From positions 11,222,001 to 11,286,000 of the forward strand of contig NC_066296.1 of the NCBI RefSeq assembly GCF_905404315.1: a stretch of 64,000 nt of DNA, written 5' to 3'. A program made the translations under genes and the position numbers. Every line of letters begins with the position of its first letter. The stretch's first letter is position 1. Under the pieces are notes generated by a model. That model searched no databases, was not told where the DNA came from, and saw nothing but the letters and a program-made list of their open reading frames with translations. Below, piece after piece: positions 33,605 to 45,944 of this stretch. Origin of the DNA: Leptidea sinapis. Its lineage: Eukaryota > Arthropoda > Insecta > Lepidoptera > Pieridae.

Positions 33605-35015
33605 TAAATCTAAAATAAAATGACCCTTTATTTGTCTACTTTAGTGAAGGGTATTTGACTTGGAAATAGTACACAAGCGAGTTAGTCGTGTGACATTCTG
33701 TAAGTATCTAAGCAGAAACTCTTCAAGTATTCCCAAGACGTTAGACGCAAATAACTTCTAAAGTTCGTCAAAGGGTTCGATCTAAATATATACCCGAGTC
33801 CTTACACGAGATATAACACTAATTACAGGTTGATTCGTTGTGACAAAATTGTATCGTTCTGACCTGAGTGAAGCTTATTTTAAAGTGAAAAGTTCTTAAA
33901 CCACATTAAGCTCTTTTACAACAGGCAAAATGCACTGAACTTGCGTGATTGTTAGGCTTAGATACGTATGGATCTGTATCATGTATAAGAGCTTAAAGCA
34001 TAAAATTTCCGTTTTATACTAAAACATTCTAACACTTTTTTGAAAGATGGAGTTAATTTATTTAACCAAGTATTTACGCCATCTTACGGGCATATACGCT
34101 TTTGCGGTAGAACTCTGGGGACTTGGTCCCAACAATTCTGTGAAAGCTTTTTATCTAGAGAAGAAAATATTTACCAAGTAAAAAAATTGTATTTTATTTG
34201 ATTAACGCGAGTGTTACATATTTATATTTATATATACAGTAGAACTGTTAGTACAGTATTCACCCGAAGCAGAGCTGCCACGCCACCTATTAATTCTGCA
34301 AAGCATTTGTGTACTTCTATTTGATAAAGGCCGATATTATTAAGAAGATTCATATGACAAAACAAAAGTGCAATTTTGTTTCATATACATAGATGACAGT
34401 GAGCAATCGAGCGCAGTTATACGGTGAATTGTGTGGTTTTTGTTGGTTAAAAAATCACAAGAATTTATTTATTCAAATAATGCTGCTTTGGTGTCCAGAA
34501 AATAAAATTCCCTATACATTGATGTAAATCTTATTCCAAGATAATTGACCAGTTTGGAGCTAGCTCGACATAGGTAAAAATTAAGGTAAAAAGAGTCACA
34601 TTCAGAATATTTTCTTTAATATTTAAAAAAATTCTATAATTAAGAATCCATCAACTAGTTTTTAAATATATTTTTTTTCATTAAAAATATAAAAATAAAA
34701 TTTTGTTTTTATTTGTTTATACAATAATAGTTAATGATATTCTTAACAGAGATTTTAAAAACATTGATTATAAATGTTTTTTATTGCTGATTTCACGCGC
34801 CAACAAGTAGGTATGCACGTACCTTTAATAAAACTATTAACTTTATCAAGATTGTTTAAGAGAAAAATGTTATTAATAATTTAACCTTCTACAACTTTTT
34901 TTTTACAATTTCTTTTTGGAATCAAATTTACAAAATATGAATCGGAGCATGTAAGTAATTAAAAATACTTTTTTATCGGTGTCGATGTCGAAAATAATTT
35001 TAAAGGAATTTAGAG
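33605..35015. other. Intron 2, no feature recognised
   Basis: AT-rich, non-coding. Confidence 0.4.
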
Positions 35016-35019
35016 TAAG

Positions 35020-35175
35020 CCTCTGTTCTGAGCTATGAACGCACATCAACACAAACTGTCATGCAAATCGCGAGTGTTAAGACGTAGCTTGTCACGCACA
35101 CTAGAGTATTAAACCTGGCCTGTTTTCATCGTTTGTCTAACAGCAACAGACTATGTAGACATAAATTATCTAAGA
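35020..35175 (+). repeat. MITE-like repeat M2, copy 3
   Basis: CTTGTCACGCACACTAGAG, AAACCTGGCCTGTTTTCATC and the end AAATTATCTAAG are present. Confidence 0.7.
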
Positions 35176-35649
35176 TTATTATGATGATTACAATCTTAAT
35201 AAAAATTAGTACTTGCTAATTTCAATGGATTTATACTTTTACTGCAAATATTAAGTGATTGCAAGTTTCACTTCTTTCGTGTGAACACTATTTATTACAC
35301 ACCCATTTTTTTCATGATTCATTTCACATTCCGATTAATTAAGAAGCAAGATCTGTAAGAGAAATATAAGCAACCGGAAAAAAAATTAATTCTTTATTCG
35401 ATAAAGAAATGACAGCGGATCATTTACATTATTTATGATACTTTTTATAGATACAATCCTGTATTTCTTTATGTTTGGAAGGTTTACATTGGTTTAGCTA
35501 CTAATCGTTATTACTTTCAACTTATTGCCGTATATTGAAAAGGTCGGAAGCAAAAATATATACTTATTTGAGAATCTCTAAATAATTATACCGGAAATTT
35601 AAATAAAATTCGACTTTAATTTATTTCTTTAAATTTTTCTATTATTGAC

Positions 35650-35855
35650 TGCCTATAACCAAGCTGATATAGCACGAACAGCTCTATTTGCCTCTTGCTG
35701 CCAGACAAACGATGAAAACAGGTCAGGTTTATTACTACACTTGCAATATGAATTTCGCTTTATGTTAGTGTGCATGCTTTGTTCAAAATAGATGTATACG
35801 GTCAACCTTGATGTTTTCACAGTTGTCACAGTCTTATCTATACGTATAAATGATC
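35650..35855 (-). repeat. MITE-like repeat M2, copy 4
   Basis: An antisense copy (GATGAAAACAGGTCAGGTTT, GATGTTTTCACAG) with its terminus ATACGTATAAATGATC directly against the M1 MITE that starts at 35858. Confidence 0.7.
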
Positions 35856-35857
35856 TA

Positions 35858-36112
35858 ACGGCCGTTTCCGATATACTATCTACAGATAAAGATAAATTAT
35901 TACTTTCTACCTCTACTTCTTTCAGTAATTTGAAGCTGTCCCGATATATCCGATAAGTCATTCTTGTCGCCTTATATTGGGACGCGTGAATTGTAATTCA
36001 ATAAAAATTTGGTATATTGGGACAGCTTCAGATCATTGACAGCTAATTACTGACAGTAGAAGGTAGCAATTTATCTCTATCTGTAGATAGTATATTGGGA
36101 ACGGCCGTTAAT
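35858..36112. repeat. Fold-back MITE (family M1, second copy)
   Basis: It consists almost wholly of two arms: TAACGGCCGTTTCCGATAT...CTGTCCCGATATA from the left and its complement from the right (36015-36112). Blocks such as CTATCTACAGATA, AAATTATTACTTTCTAC and GAAGCTGTCCC are mirrored. The spacer is about 60 bp and there is no coding. Confidence 0.88.
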
Positions 36113-36114
36113 AA

Positions 36115-37630
36115 TTTGATTACTTGTCACATAAATACTCAAATAACAAGTCTACTAAACAGATGTTAACTATATATCAGCTCAGCAGCTATTCGGTAAT
36201 ACAGTAAAAAGCTAAGTTATTCTCAATATTCACGAGAATATATCCCGGTTTCCCGTGCTCTGAATAGTAATTGTCATATTATGTTGTTTTCAATATTTAT
36301 AACTTCATTACTTAGGTGGAATATTTTTATAGGCTTTTTTGTACCTCCTTGGTTTCGTAAAACATTGATCAAACCCTATTTTAAGCAATGAACATTAAAG
36401 TTATTTTTTTCAGTTTAGTTTATATGTATTTTTGGTTATATTAATGTACTTTTGCATTTGCAATGAAACAAAAGCATTAAAATAGTATGTACTGAAAATA
36501 GGGTCGCTGACTATACAATGCGAATTTTCCTAAATTTCTGTCCAAATTTCTGTCTGTCTAAATTTTATAAAATGTCCTGGAACCTAGAGTTAAAAATACT
36601 TTAAAAATAATATTTGAATTTATTGCTCTATCGAATTATTATAATATCTGAATATATAAATATAGACTACCTCTAATGACGAAATCGGCAATCCGTTGAA
36701 AAATTATTGAATATTTTTTTTAAAATATAATAAGGATATTGTCTCTGTCTATACGTTGCATAACCTCATAAAAATTTCAGGACTTCTAGAATACAAACTT
36801 TTTGATTCGGCATCATTTTGGCCATCCTCTCAAAATCATTTTTAGTTAGGCCAAAGAAGTATAACTTCCTTAAAGCTACTATTCTACGTTTGTAAAAAAA
36901 ACATTATTCTAAAAACCTTGCAACGATGGCTTTGACAATTACTAATGATTAAATAACAAATACGGCTGCACGAGCTTGAACCCTTTGCTTGTGAAAAAAA
37001 TTATCAATGTCGCTAAGGTCAGAAAATTTGAGAAACCAACTTCACCCTGTTACTTTTATGTCACAGTGATGCGCGCGTATCTTAAAATTTCAGTCTCATA
37101 ACTTTTTTCATAACGCACCTAAAGAAGTATAACTTCAAAAAAAGTATACTTTGAAAGCCGTTAAAGGAGCTATCAAACTATAACAAAAAGAAAAAGCATC
37201 TTGCTACTTTTTCACGCCTTGGCGTGTCGTGATGCTATTAGCCAGAATCTAAAGCTTTCCACCTGGACAAATACCCTGTCCACAGGTTTTCATAACTTAC
37301 CTTTACCAGTGCGCGGCTTCGTTGCCTTATTAAGACGCCTGGTATTGTGAAATGATCATCGTTTAGGGCATTATTTAAAAAAATATATATTTTAGGGTAT
37401 GGTATGTAATCTCCAATCTGAACGTTTAAATTTTTTGTAAAACGTAAAATACCATGTAATAAAAATTATTGCAATGAAGCTGTCTTCAACTTTAAATTTG
37501 CTACTGCTTCTAAGCTACTGGTGATATTTTTATCGCTCTAACATGAGAGAATAGCTATGTTATTTCTCTAAAAAGCGAACGTTTTAAAAGTTAAAGAAAA
37601 CATATAAATTTGATAAAAGGGACTTTATAC
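36115..37630. other. Intron 2, no feature recognised
   Basis: Non-coding sequence. A mildly GC-richer patch at 37190-37340 has no recognisable frame. Confidence 0.4.
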
Positions 37631-37633
37631 TAT

Positions 37634-37843
37634 ACTAGCTGACCCGGCAAACGTTGTTTTGCCATATAAAGTATAATTCACGCGATAGTTTTATAAATAA
37701 TATATAGCTTATGTGTTATTCTTGTATGTAAGCTATATTATTGTAAAGTTTCATCAAAATCCATTCTGTAGTTTTTGCGTTAAAGAAGTTCAAACATACA
37801 TCCAGACATACAAACTTTCACATTTATAATATTAATAGGATTC
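37634..37843 (+). repeat. 'GCTGACCCGGCAAACGTTG' family, short complete copy
   Basis: It spans CTAGCTGACCCGGCAAACG to TTATAATATTAATAGGATTC in 210 bp, sharing head and tail with the 900-bp copy at 13221. Confidence 0.8.
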
Positions 37844-38595
37844 ATTATAAACGGCCGTCCGCGGGTCGGTGTGCGGGCGACGGGAGGCAGTGAGCCGCTG
37901 ACTCTTTTTTTTTTTGAGAGGAGGAAATACTGTTACGTATTTACGTATTTTAGCCGCTGACTTTCACACGAATTATATTTGTTTGGAATTGGTGTGCCCG
38001 TGTGTTAGAGTGGATACGAGAAATAGGGAATAGAAATTACAAGTAAAGCGAATATGAAAATCTAATAACCTTTATGTTCAAGTAAACCACCTTATTCTTT
38101 GAAATATATTTATTACTTCATGACGCTACATCGCTACATTACTCGTAAATCATAATATTACAAAATATACAGTATATCTAATCTAGGTACAACATACATC
38201 CAACAAGTTGAGGAATCTTTAATAAAATGTACTTGTGTTAAAATACTAAAATAATACTTACTAGCCTCATTTCATATTCACATGGGGTGACGCTATTAGA
38301 TTATTAATGGGTATTAAAAGTGATAATAATATCAGACCAGAAAATAGAACAATATTACTTAACTCTGACGTGTCCGTTCGGTGCAGCAGCCTTGAGCCAA
38401 ATGTGACTAAGCACCACTGCGCTGCACCAACGAAACTTTAGTAGACTTAGGTTGGCAATCCTAGCTCGAACAGCCAATCAGGAACAAGTTCTTATTGGCT
38501 GTATTGACTTTAAAATACAATCGAGCTACTTTTTAGTTTTAAGATGTCCAAACATAACTCTTTTAACTTTGAATTATTTACATTAGGTTTTATTC
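37844..38595. other. Intron 2, no feature recognised
   Basis: Non-coding; a short GC-rich patch (37855-37895) has no frame. Confidence 0.4.
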
Positions 38596-38599
38596 AGTG

Positions 38600-38800
38600 T
38601 TATTAGACTGTGAAAACTGACGTTGGCAGTAAACCTCTATTTTACGTAATGCACGTAAACTAACACATAGTTCTTTACAAATCGCGAATATAAGACGTAG
38701 CTTGTCACGCACACTAAAGTTATAAGCCTGGCCTGATTTCATCGGTTGTCTAGCAGCACGACACATTATCTAGACGTATAAATTATCTAAGTTCCTATAT
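38600..38800 (+). repeat. MITE-like repeat M2, copy 5
   Basis: GACTGTGAAAACTGACG to ACGTATAAATTATCTAAG, near full length. Confidence 0.75.
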
Positions 38801-38943
38801 TTCAAAGTGACAAGCGCAATTGCAATGCCGTTCAGATTTTTGGATTCTTCAAAAATACTGGGTCACTACATTATAATGATCATGGAGTATCACTACCATC
38901 TGATGAACCTCTGGGTCGTGCCGTCATTTTTGCTCATAAAGAA
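38801..38943 (+). repeat. SINE-like repeat, 3' half (diverged)
   Basis: AAAGTGACAAGCGCAATTGCA, the TTTTTGGATTCTTC block and GTATCACTACCATCTGATGAA align with the family's last 140 bases. Confidence 0.6.
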
Positions 38944-39425
38944 ACTTAAGTCACAATATTAAACTTAGACTTCATTTTTAAAATATGTATATTTAACGTT
39001 CTTGTTACCAAGAATCTCCATCAAAGTATAAAAATTATATATATGTTGCACATCATATTGTCAAATCCTCTTTTATTCAATTTTCCCTAAGTGCTTGCAC
39101 GAGATGTTAGTTATTTGATTTCTGCGTAATTTTAAAATATTTACCCTTGCATCCTTTTGAATTTCTTCTTTTTTCTTTTTAGTTTTAAATTCTTTTTGTT
39201 CTTTTGTTATCCTAACACAGACCAGATGAATAACATCTCTAAAGAGAAAAGGAAAGCGAATCTATTGTTACTGTAACCAATTTTTATTGACAGGTCGTAA
39301 ACAAAGCCACGCTTGGAGTTAGCTCTAATTTTGAATATTAAACTAGCTAATCACTTGCTAAAACACACAATTAAATTAAAATTGGTTTCGCATTGTCGGG
39401 CTGCCGGGTCGAAAATATAACCTCT
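38944..39425. other. Intron 2, no feature recognised
   Basis: Non-coding sequence. Confidence 0.4.
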
Positions 39426-39429
39426 TAAT

Positions 39430-39780
39430 AATTTTATTTATTTATTGCACTGAGAACTATCAAATATAATAAATAGTAGACACAACATTACTATACTAAA
39501 TACATATTTTAAAATCTAAAATCTACAAATTTTGGAGAGCAATATAAATTTGTTTATTAAAATTAAGAAAATTTTAAAAGAAGATATCAATTTTTTCAAC
39601 TATGTTAAAAATAGTATTATATGATTGTAACATAAGCTGTAGGGGAGAGTTTAAGCCATAATAACTATGATGGAATTTAATGTGCATGGGGGAAAAAGTA
39701 CTAAGCCGACAATTGAAGGCAGGCACATGCAAACCAATTTGTGATAAAAGCATAGGACAGTCCAAATCATAGCTAAAATG
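39430..39780 (-). pseudogene. CR1-type LINE 3' end
   Basis: The minus frame MDCPMLLSQIGLHVPAFN...YGLNSPLQLMLQSYNT parallels LDCPQLLSKINIHMPTR...GFNSPLNRRLRQYNT in the large element at 62058-62240. It is followed by a 3' UTR ending near 39430. Confidence 0.8.
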
Positions 39781-39959
39781 TTTATGTTAACACAGCAATT
39801 GAAATAATAACATGCATGTTTGATTTTTACAGAAAATTTGTTATTTAATTGAGGAAGTATTTATCACTCCAGTTCATTTTGAACATAATAAATTCAAATA
39901 TTTTTATTCAAAATAAGATGTGACATAACTTATTGAAAGTCAAATACTACTCATTCCAA

Positions 39960-40225
39960 AATGAATTCCTCAGACCTAAGAAGAACGGGCGCAACACACT
40001 CAGCGGGTTTTTGTACAATTAAACTTATTATTAAACAGCTCGAGGGCGGTCAGTCCATTCCCAATCATTAAGAAAGTCATTTATGTTATAGTAACCTTTA
40101 CCACACAAACACTTTTTAACAATTCTTTTGAATAACGTAATACAACATAATATATAATATATAAAATAATTAAACAGGGGTTTTATATGTAAGGTTTTCT
40201 TATAGTAGAATATTGCCACCACAAC
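39960..40225 (-). pseudogene. LINE 3' end with RT C-terminus
   Basis: FKRIVKKCLCGKGYYNINDF on the minus strand is the usual C-terminus of a lepidopteran LINE polymerase. The UTR below contains CCCGCTGAGTGTGTTGCGCC. Confidence 0.7.
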
Positions 40226-40229
40226 GTTT

Positions 40230-41328
40230 TTTATGGCAAAATTACAAGTTAACAGTGGTGTTGTGTTATGGCTTAGTTAGTGTAAATAACCGAAACATGT
40301 AGATATCTTGGATCTATCGCCCTACGGTTTACCTCAATTCGCCGTAGGCATTACATTTCCAATCCCATTTGTTCGAGTTCAAATGTTTTTATGCAAAGAA
40401 GGATTTACCACGAACATTTAAAAACTTTACACCTGATATGGACAGATGCGAGAGACTCATAATGCCTCTTATTTTAAGATCCAATAGCATTGCAATTAAA
40501 ATAAATCATTAACCTTAGCCTTGTGGCGATTGCTCCATTCCCAAATTGTTGTATAATTTACCCTTCCGTTCCGGGAAACTCTGATCGCGCGGTATGCCTC
40601 AGATCAGAATTAAAGCTATTGAAACAAGCTATAGCATGACCAAAATAAACCATCTTACAAACAGAATAAGGGTCAAATATATTTTAATCTTGTAACACTG
40701 ATTATATTTTGTACGTTTTCTTAGAATCTGTTGCCGGAGCGCCTTTGCCCATCAAAACTCTTACTAACTCGACTTAACCAAGTAGTAGGCATAACAAGTT
40801 TATATTTGTTTCTGGGCAGGTGATACGGCTTACTGTAAGTAGCGACGTGCGTCTCTTACCATTATAGAAAAATATTTCAACTATAAACTGGTTATCTATA
40901 ATATTCAGATTATTTACACGTGACTAAATAAATAACACTCTTAATAATCAATAAAACTTAAATAATCTATCAAGCCATTAAAATTATTGATTTCCAAATA
41001 ATTATACATATAAGATCTTGGTCGGCATAGTGCAACGTTACCTCTCTGTATGGCCAAACTTATCCTGTGTCAGAGGTATGTATCTGACTTTGGGTCACCT
41101 GTCAAAGCGGTAATCGCCTGGTTAACTTTGTTATGAGTTTTTGTACCAACGAACCCCAAAGACCAACGTCTCCACCCCAAAGGAAACAAATATGAATCCA
41201 TCACCTAGTAATGCATATTTCCTCCACTTTAGATTTCCGGCAGTATTAATTAATTTAATTATTGGTTATTAAGTAAGAAATTCATTACTTGAAAATTCGA
41301 TTGTAGTGAAATGTATTATTATTTTCAG
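40230..41328. other. Intron 2, last 1.1 kb
   Basis: Non-coding sequence without shared repeats; it ends in the acceptor of exon 3. Confidence 0.4.
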
Positions 41329-41461
41329 TTGTTCGGTGAATTGGCACGAGCAATCCATGAACACACTCACATACATACTGTTCTTGTTCGCGATGGGACA
41401 GATCGTCCCACTTGCGGTCATCATCTTCAGTTACGTCAACATCATCAAGACCATGAAGAGG
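41329..41461 (+). CDS. c-opsin exon: loop 2 cysteine and TM5
   Basis: The exon follows ATTATTTTCAG and ends at AGG|GTGAGT. The first base completes Ser119; residues 120-163 follow. C120 is the loop-2 disulfide cysteine. TM5 runs through PLAVIIFSYVNII, and the exon ends KTMKR at the start of cytoplasmic loop 3, in phase 0. The length between TM5 and TM6 is short, as in ciliary opsins and unlike the longer loop of insect rhabdomeric opsins. The downstream donor is a good GTGAGT, but a decayed RTE retrotransposon starts within about 10-30 bp of it. Confidence 0.95.
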
Positions 41462-41479
41462 GTGAGTGGATTTTCTTTT

Positions 41480-43930
41480 CACTTCGGATGATGCGAATAG
41501 GGTGGTGTCATCGGCATAGCGGAGGTTCGATAAAAATATCAAGGTTGCATAAAGATAGGTGGAGTCAAAAGACTCTTTATGCCACCGTCCCAGTTTTCTA
41601 GCGTTTGTCGCATTATCTGTTCTCCGTATATGTTGAATAGGATAGGGGAGATCACGCATCCCTGTCGAACACCTTCTTGGAACTTAAATGTGCTCGATGT
41701 GACGTCCTCAACCTTAACTGTGCTATACCCTGACTCATAGAGGCTGCGTATTAGCATAACAAGATGCGCTGGAACACCTGACATTGAGAGTACATGCTAC
41801 AGTCCTTCCCATTTTACACAGTCAAAAGCCTTCTGGTAGTCAACAAAGGAAATGAAGGTCAGCGGGTATGTTCTCGTAGCATTTTTCTACTATTAGTCGC
41901 AGATTCAGGATTTGATCTCTCGTTCCTCTGCCCTTTACAAAACCTGCTTGTTCCGAGCCGTTTTTATGAAGAGGGAGTATAGACGAGTGTGTCCAGTCCG
42001 ATGGCCAGTGTCCAGTTTGCCATACTGCGTTGCAGATGTTGTGCAGTTGGGTTATTCCGTCAGGTCCCAGGGCCTTTAGAACCTCCGCTGTGATGCAATC
42101 TGGTCCCGGGGCCTTGTTGTTTTTCTGTTTCCGGATGGCATTTTCAATTTCCGTACGGAGTATTGATGGTTCTGCATCAATTGGTGTTGCGGGTGCCACT
42201 GCAGCTCGGTTTGACTGGTTCTGATAAAGTTCTTCGCAAAACTCCCTCCATCTTTCAGCGACGTTCGTGACTTCATGGATTGTTTTTCCATCCTTGTCGT
42301 CTATTACCAATGACGAAGGCTTGAATCTACGGGTTATTTCCTTGATCTTTTTAAAAAGATCCCCTGCCTGGTATTTCTCGGCATGGTCTTCAATTTCAGA
42401 GCATATGTTCTCGAGGTATTGGTTCTTGTCTCTCCTACACTGTCGTTGAATCCGTATATTGAGTTCACTATATTGCTCCTCATATGTGGAAGACTTTCCG
42501 CCTTTTTTTCCTTACGCAATACTCAATTTTCTTCCATGTCTCGTCTGATGTCCAGTCTTTTCTCAGTTTAGTTTGAGTTGTCATAGTGTCAAGAACATTG
42601 ATGACTCTTGTTTTGATAGTTTCCCATTGATCGTTAGGGTTAGTTTCCGTTGTGTCTGGCAGTAGTTCAGGTTCAAGCTTGTTCTGGAAGTGTTCATGTT
42701 CAGGTTTTGATGGTCTAATGAAACGTTTAGGTTTCTTGCGACAGATTTTAAGCCGCAAGCGTATATCCGCTACTAAGAGCTGGTGGTCAGAGCCGCAGTC
42801 AGCACCCGGGAAGGTTCTGGTGTTAGTGATTGAGGACTTCCATCGGTTTGGAATGGTGATGGAGTCGATCTGATTCCGATATCAGTCACCAGGGGAGATC
42901 CAAGTATAGAGACGGCGTTTGTGATGCTTAAAGCAAGTGTTGATGACTACCAAGCCTTGGCTCACGCAGAAATCTATAAATTTTTCTCCCCTTTGTTCCT
43001 TATAGCAAGTCCATGTTTACGGATTATGTGGCAAATATGATCATCGTGCTCAGTGTTTCCAACCTTAGCATTCCAGTCTCCTTGAACTATGAGCATTTCA
43101 CGCTTATAGATACCGTCTATGGTCTTTTGTAGTATCCCGTAAAGGTCATCAATGTCTTCCTGTGATGAATTTGACGTTGGGGCATAGACTTGAACGATGT
43201 TAAGAGGGAGTGGTTTGCAATCTATTCTGATAGTCATTATGCGATCGTTTATTGTGTTATAGCCAGTAACGTGATGGGCCAGTTTATGGGGAACTAAAAT
43301 TCCGACGCCATTCTTGCTTTCGGATTCGTGGCCCGAGAAGAAAAGCGAGTTTCCGTTTGACGTTTTGTAATGACATCTTCCCTTTATGTGTGTTTCTCAG
43401 AGCCCCAAGAGCATATGTTGGTATTCTGACATTTCTTTCTCGATAACTTCGAATTTTCCAGGTTTTAAAAGTCCTCTCACATTCCAAGTACCTATTCTGC
43501 GGTTCGAGCGCATGGATGGTTTTGTTTTTCCTTCAGTAGCATTAACTGCTTTGGTAGCCCGATGGTTCACCGCCGAAGATTCTTCAGTAGCATATTTAAC
43601 ACCCATCGATCCGGGGTATCGATGAGCGCCGGGGTTTGGCCGGATCGTCCGACGTTGTTTCTTTCATATCTGTGACTTGCTTCATGGAGTTCTCTTGGGA
43701 GTTTAAGCGTAGTGGGTTACTAATACCTTCTACGTCGGTTCTTTTTGGAGTCATTTAGTCTCCATGGCTACCGTGGCCTATGTTTGATTAGGTTATTTAA
43801 CCGCCGCCTACTACTCGGCGTTAACTTGTTTTACGACTATGTTCTTCGATGTTGTAGGGTACGCTGTTCATAGCCAACCCTCCTCCTTTCACAAGCCGGG
43901 CTTGGGACCGTCTACGGCGGAGTTAAAGTT
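41480..43930 (-). pseudogene. RTE-clade retrotransposon relic (endonuclease + partial RT)
   Basis: The minus strand begins near 43930 with an RTE-like 5' region. A frame at 43606-43397 has RIGTWNVRGLLKPGKFE, the start of an APE endonuclease, then NGVGILVPHKLAHHV and IVQVYAPTSNS with GDWNAKVGN (43237-42974). The linker 42758-42480 leads to NKAPGPDCITAEVLKALG (RT domain 1-2), AGFVKGRGTRDQILNLR, GVRQGCVISPILFNIY and the catalytic RYADDTTLFA. There, at about 41490, similarity stops. The thumb, C-terminus and 3' UTR are absent, as is a stretch between PLHKNGSEQ and AGFVKG. Frameshifts separate most parts. It is inactive. Confidence 0.85.
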
Positions 43931-44385
43931 ACCGAAGAGGATTAAAATTTTTAATTATAAATTAATACCTTTATATAGAAATACATACGCAATGGGCGGT
44001 CTTATCGCTTGAAAAGATCTGTTTCAAAATGTTACAAAATACAACAACTCTGAAATATGAGAAAGTCAAAAAATATTTGTAATCAGACAAATACTATGAA
44101 CAACTGACCTCTAAACAGTGAAGACATTAATAATATGTCTCAATAATTATTTTCGGACATTAATCTTCATTTCCGGACATTCACAACACAAAATGGACTT
44201 GAGACATTAATTGAGCAATAATTTAAGGCGTATACTAAACCAATTTGCACTAGGGTTGCGAAATTTATTACTTTAATTATATAACCCTCTCTTAGTTGGA
44301 ATTTGGTATGTATATAATACATAATAACTGATCAAATATATTATATATATGAGCGGACTAGAATCAGTTATCAAAGTTACCTGTT
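43931..44385. other. Intron 3, no feature recognised
   Basis: AT-rich, non-coding. Confidence 0.4.
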
Positions 44386-44389
44386 GATT

Positions 44390-44560
44390 ATTTGACGTAT
44401 GAGTATTTTTGTTGCATCACTTTACATATGATGTAATTGAAATGATTTGTAAAACGGTGTAAATGTTAATGATGAATTAAAAGAGTGGCAATGAGTTTAT
44501 TGCTTCTTCTTCTTCTTCTGATTTATTAAATTGGAGAAGAAGAAATCAATAGAAAGAGGA
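44390..44560 (+). repeat. Family S repeat, copy 2
   Basis: TGACGTATGAGTATTTTTGT and AAAGAGTGGCAATGAGTTTA, followed by (CTT)n. Confidence 0.65.
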
Positions 44561-44799
44561 AAGGGTTAGGGTTGCCAAGCGATCACACAGCGTATTTAAA
44601 TTGTTTTGCTTCTTGCCGTAGGTATATGTGTTTGTTAGAGAGGATATCTACTGTATCGTTTTGTAGGGACTTGTCTACACTCTGGCTGTGAGATGGTGAG
44701 GACCGCGTCGGCATATATACGTGCATCTTCAGGTCCCATAGTAGTAAGGAAGAAACGGATCGTCTAATGGATCTGTGTTCAATCGGCAATCAGCGACTA

Positions 44800-45108
44800 C
44801 ACCAGTGGGAGGCTCCTTAGCACAGGATGCTGGCTAGATTATGGGTACCACAACGGCGCCTATTTCTGCCGTGAAGCAGTAATGTGTAAACATTATTGTG
44901 TTTCGGTCTGAAGGGCGCCGTAGCTACTGAAATTACTGGGCAAATGAGACTTAACATCTTGTATCAAGGTAATGAGCGCAATTGTAGTGCCGCTCAGAAT
45001 ATTTGGGTTTTTCAATAAGCCTGAGTGGCACTGCATTGTAATGGGCAAGGCCTCTCTGTTATCATCAGTCAAACTTCCTGCTCTTCTCGTTCCTTCTTTT
45101 CATTAAAT
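44800..45108 (+). repeat. SINE-like repeat, copy H
   Basis: A nearly full-length sense copy with both hairpins; the 3' stem of hairpin 2 shows a G-U compatible change (CTGAGTGGCAC). Confidence 0.85.
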
Positions 45109-45517
45109 AAACCGACAGATATACTGAAATTATAGACTTCATAGAGGTGATAAATAAAAACACATATTTTCTAATTTATATATTTGATCTGTCTAGATGG
45201 CTCAGAAGAGGTCCCAGTTTGGTGTAAAATGATATTGACAAGTGATATCTAGCCGTCAGAGCTATAAGCCTGGGTGGGCATTGGAAATAATGACCTAGTT
45301 ATTACTTGGCCTGTAGCATATCTAATATACTACTATACGCTCTTTAAACCCTATAACTTATATAAAAATATGTGTACAATAAGAAATTTTTATTAATTAA
45401 TATATTTTTTATTTCAACAGAGAAGATGTGCTGCTCGTCCAGTTATTCAGGTTAGTAGTTAACTAGGAACCAGTAAGTAGTGTTCAGAAGAACCACAGTT
45501 GACGGATATATATCCGT

Positions 45518-45563
45518 ATATTATATTACGATACGGATATATATCCGTATCGTAATATAATAT
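45518..45563. repeat. Perfect 46-bp palindrome without spacer
   Basis: The left half is ATATTATATTACGATACGG plus ATAT and the right half is its exact complement. A smaller CGGATATATATCCG palindrome at 45503-45516 is repeated at the centre of the large one. Confidence 0.95.
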
Positions 45564-45944
45564 CGACAGCACACGACATTTGGTATAAAAAGACAGTTGT
45601 AATACGAGTTTTCATAGATAATAAACATACAAAATACTCTTCCTCTTCTTAACAATGCATTACTAAAACGTCATTCAGCATTATCCCCAAAATATTTAAA
45701 ATTTCAATAGCAGTAGAATGTATGTGAAGTATTAACTCGTAAGTCTTACCTATTTTCACATCAATAACCTTTTGGTTAAATTTAAGTTTAGCAGGAGAAA
45801 CACTAGGCTTCTTTTGCCATATTGAGACTATGTGCATACAAAGTGCTACTTAGAAGTCAGAAATCAGAAAATTTTACGTGTTTCCTAATCCGTGTTTTAT
45901 ATTAAAAATTTACTAACAACTGAAAGGAAATGTATTATTTTCAA

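Noticed and set aside
41285..41659. 124-codon minus-strand ORF
   Set aside because: It joins the RTE YADD region to the antisense of opsin exon 3; the fusion is a by-product of adjacency, not a gene.
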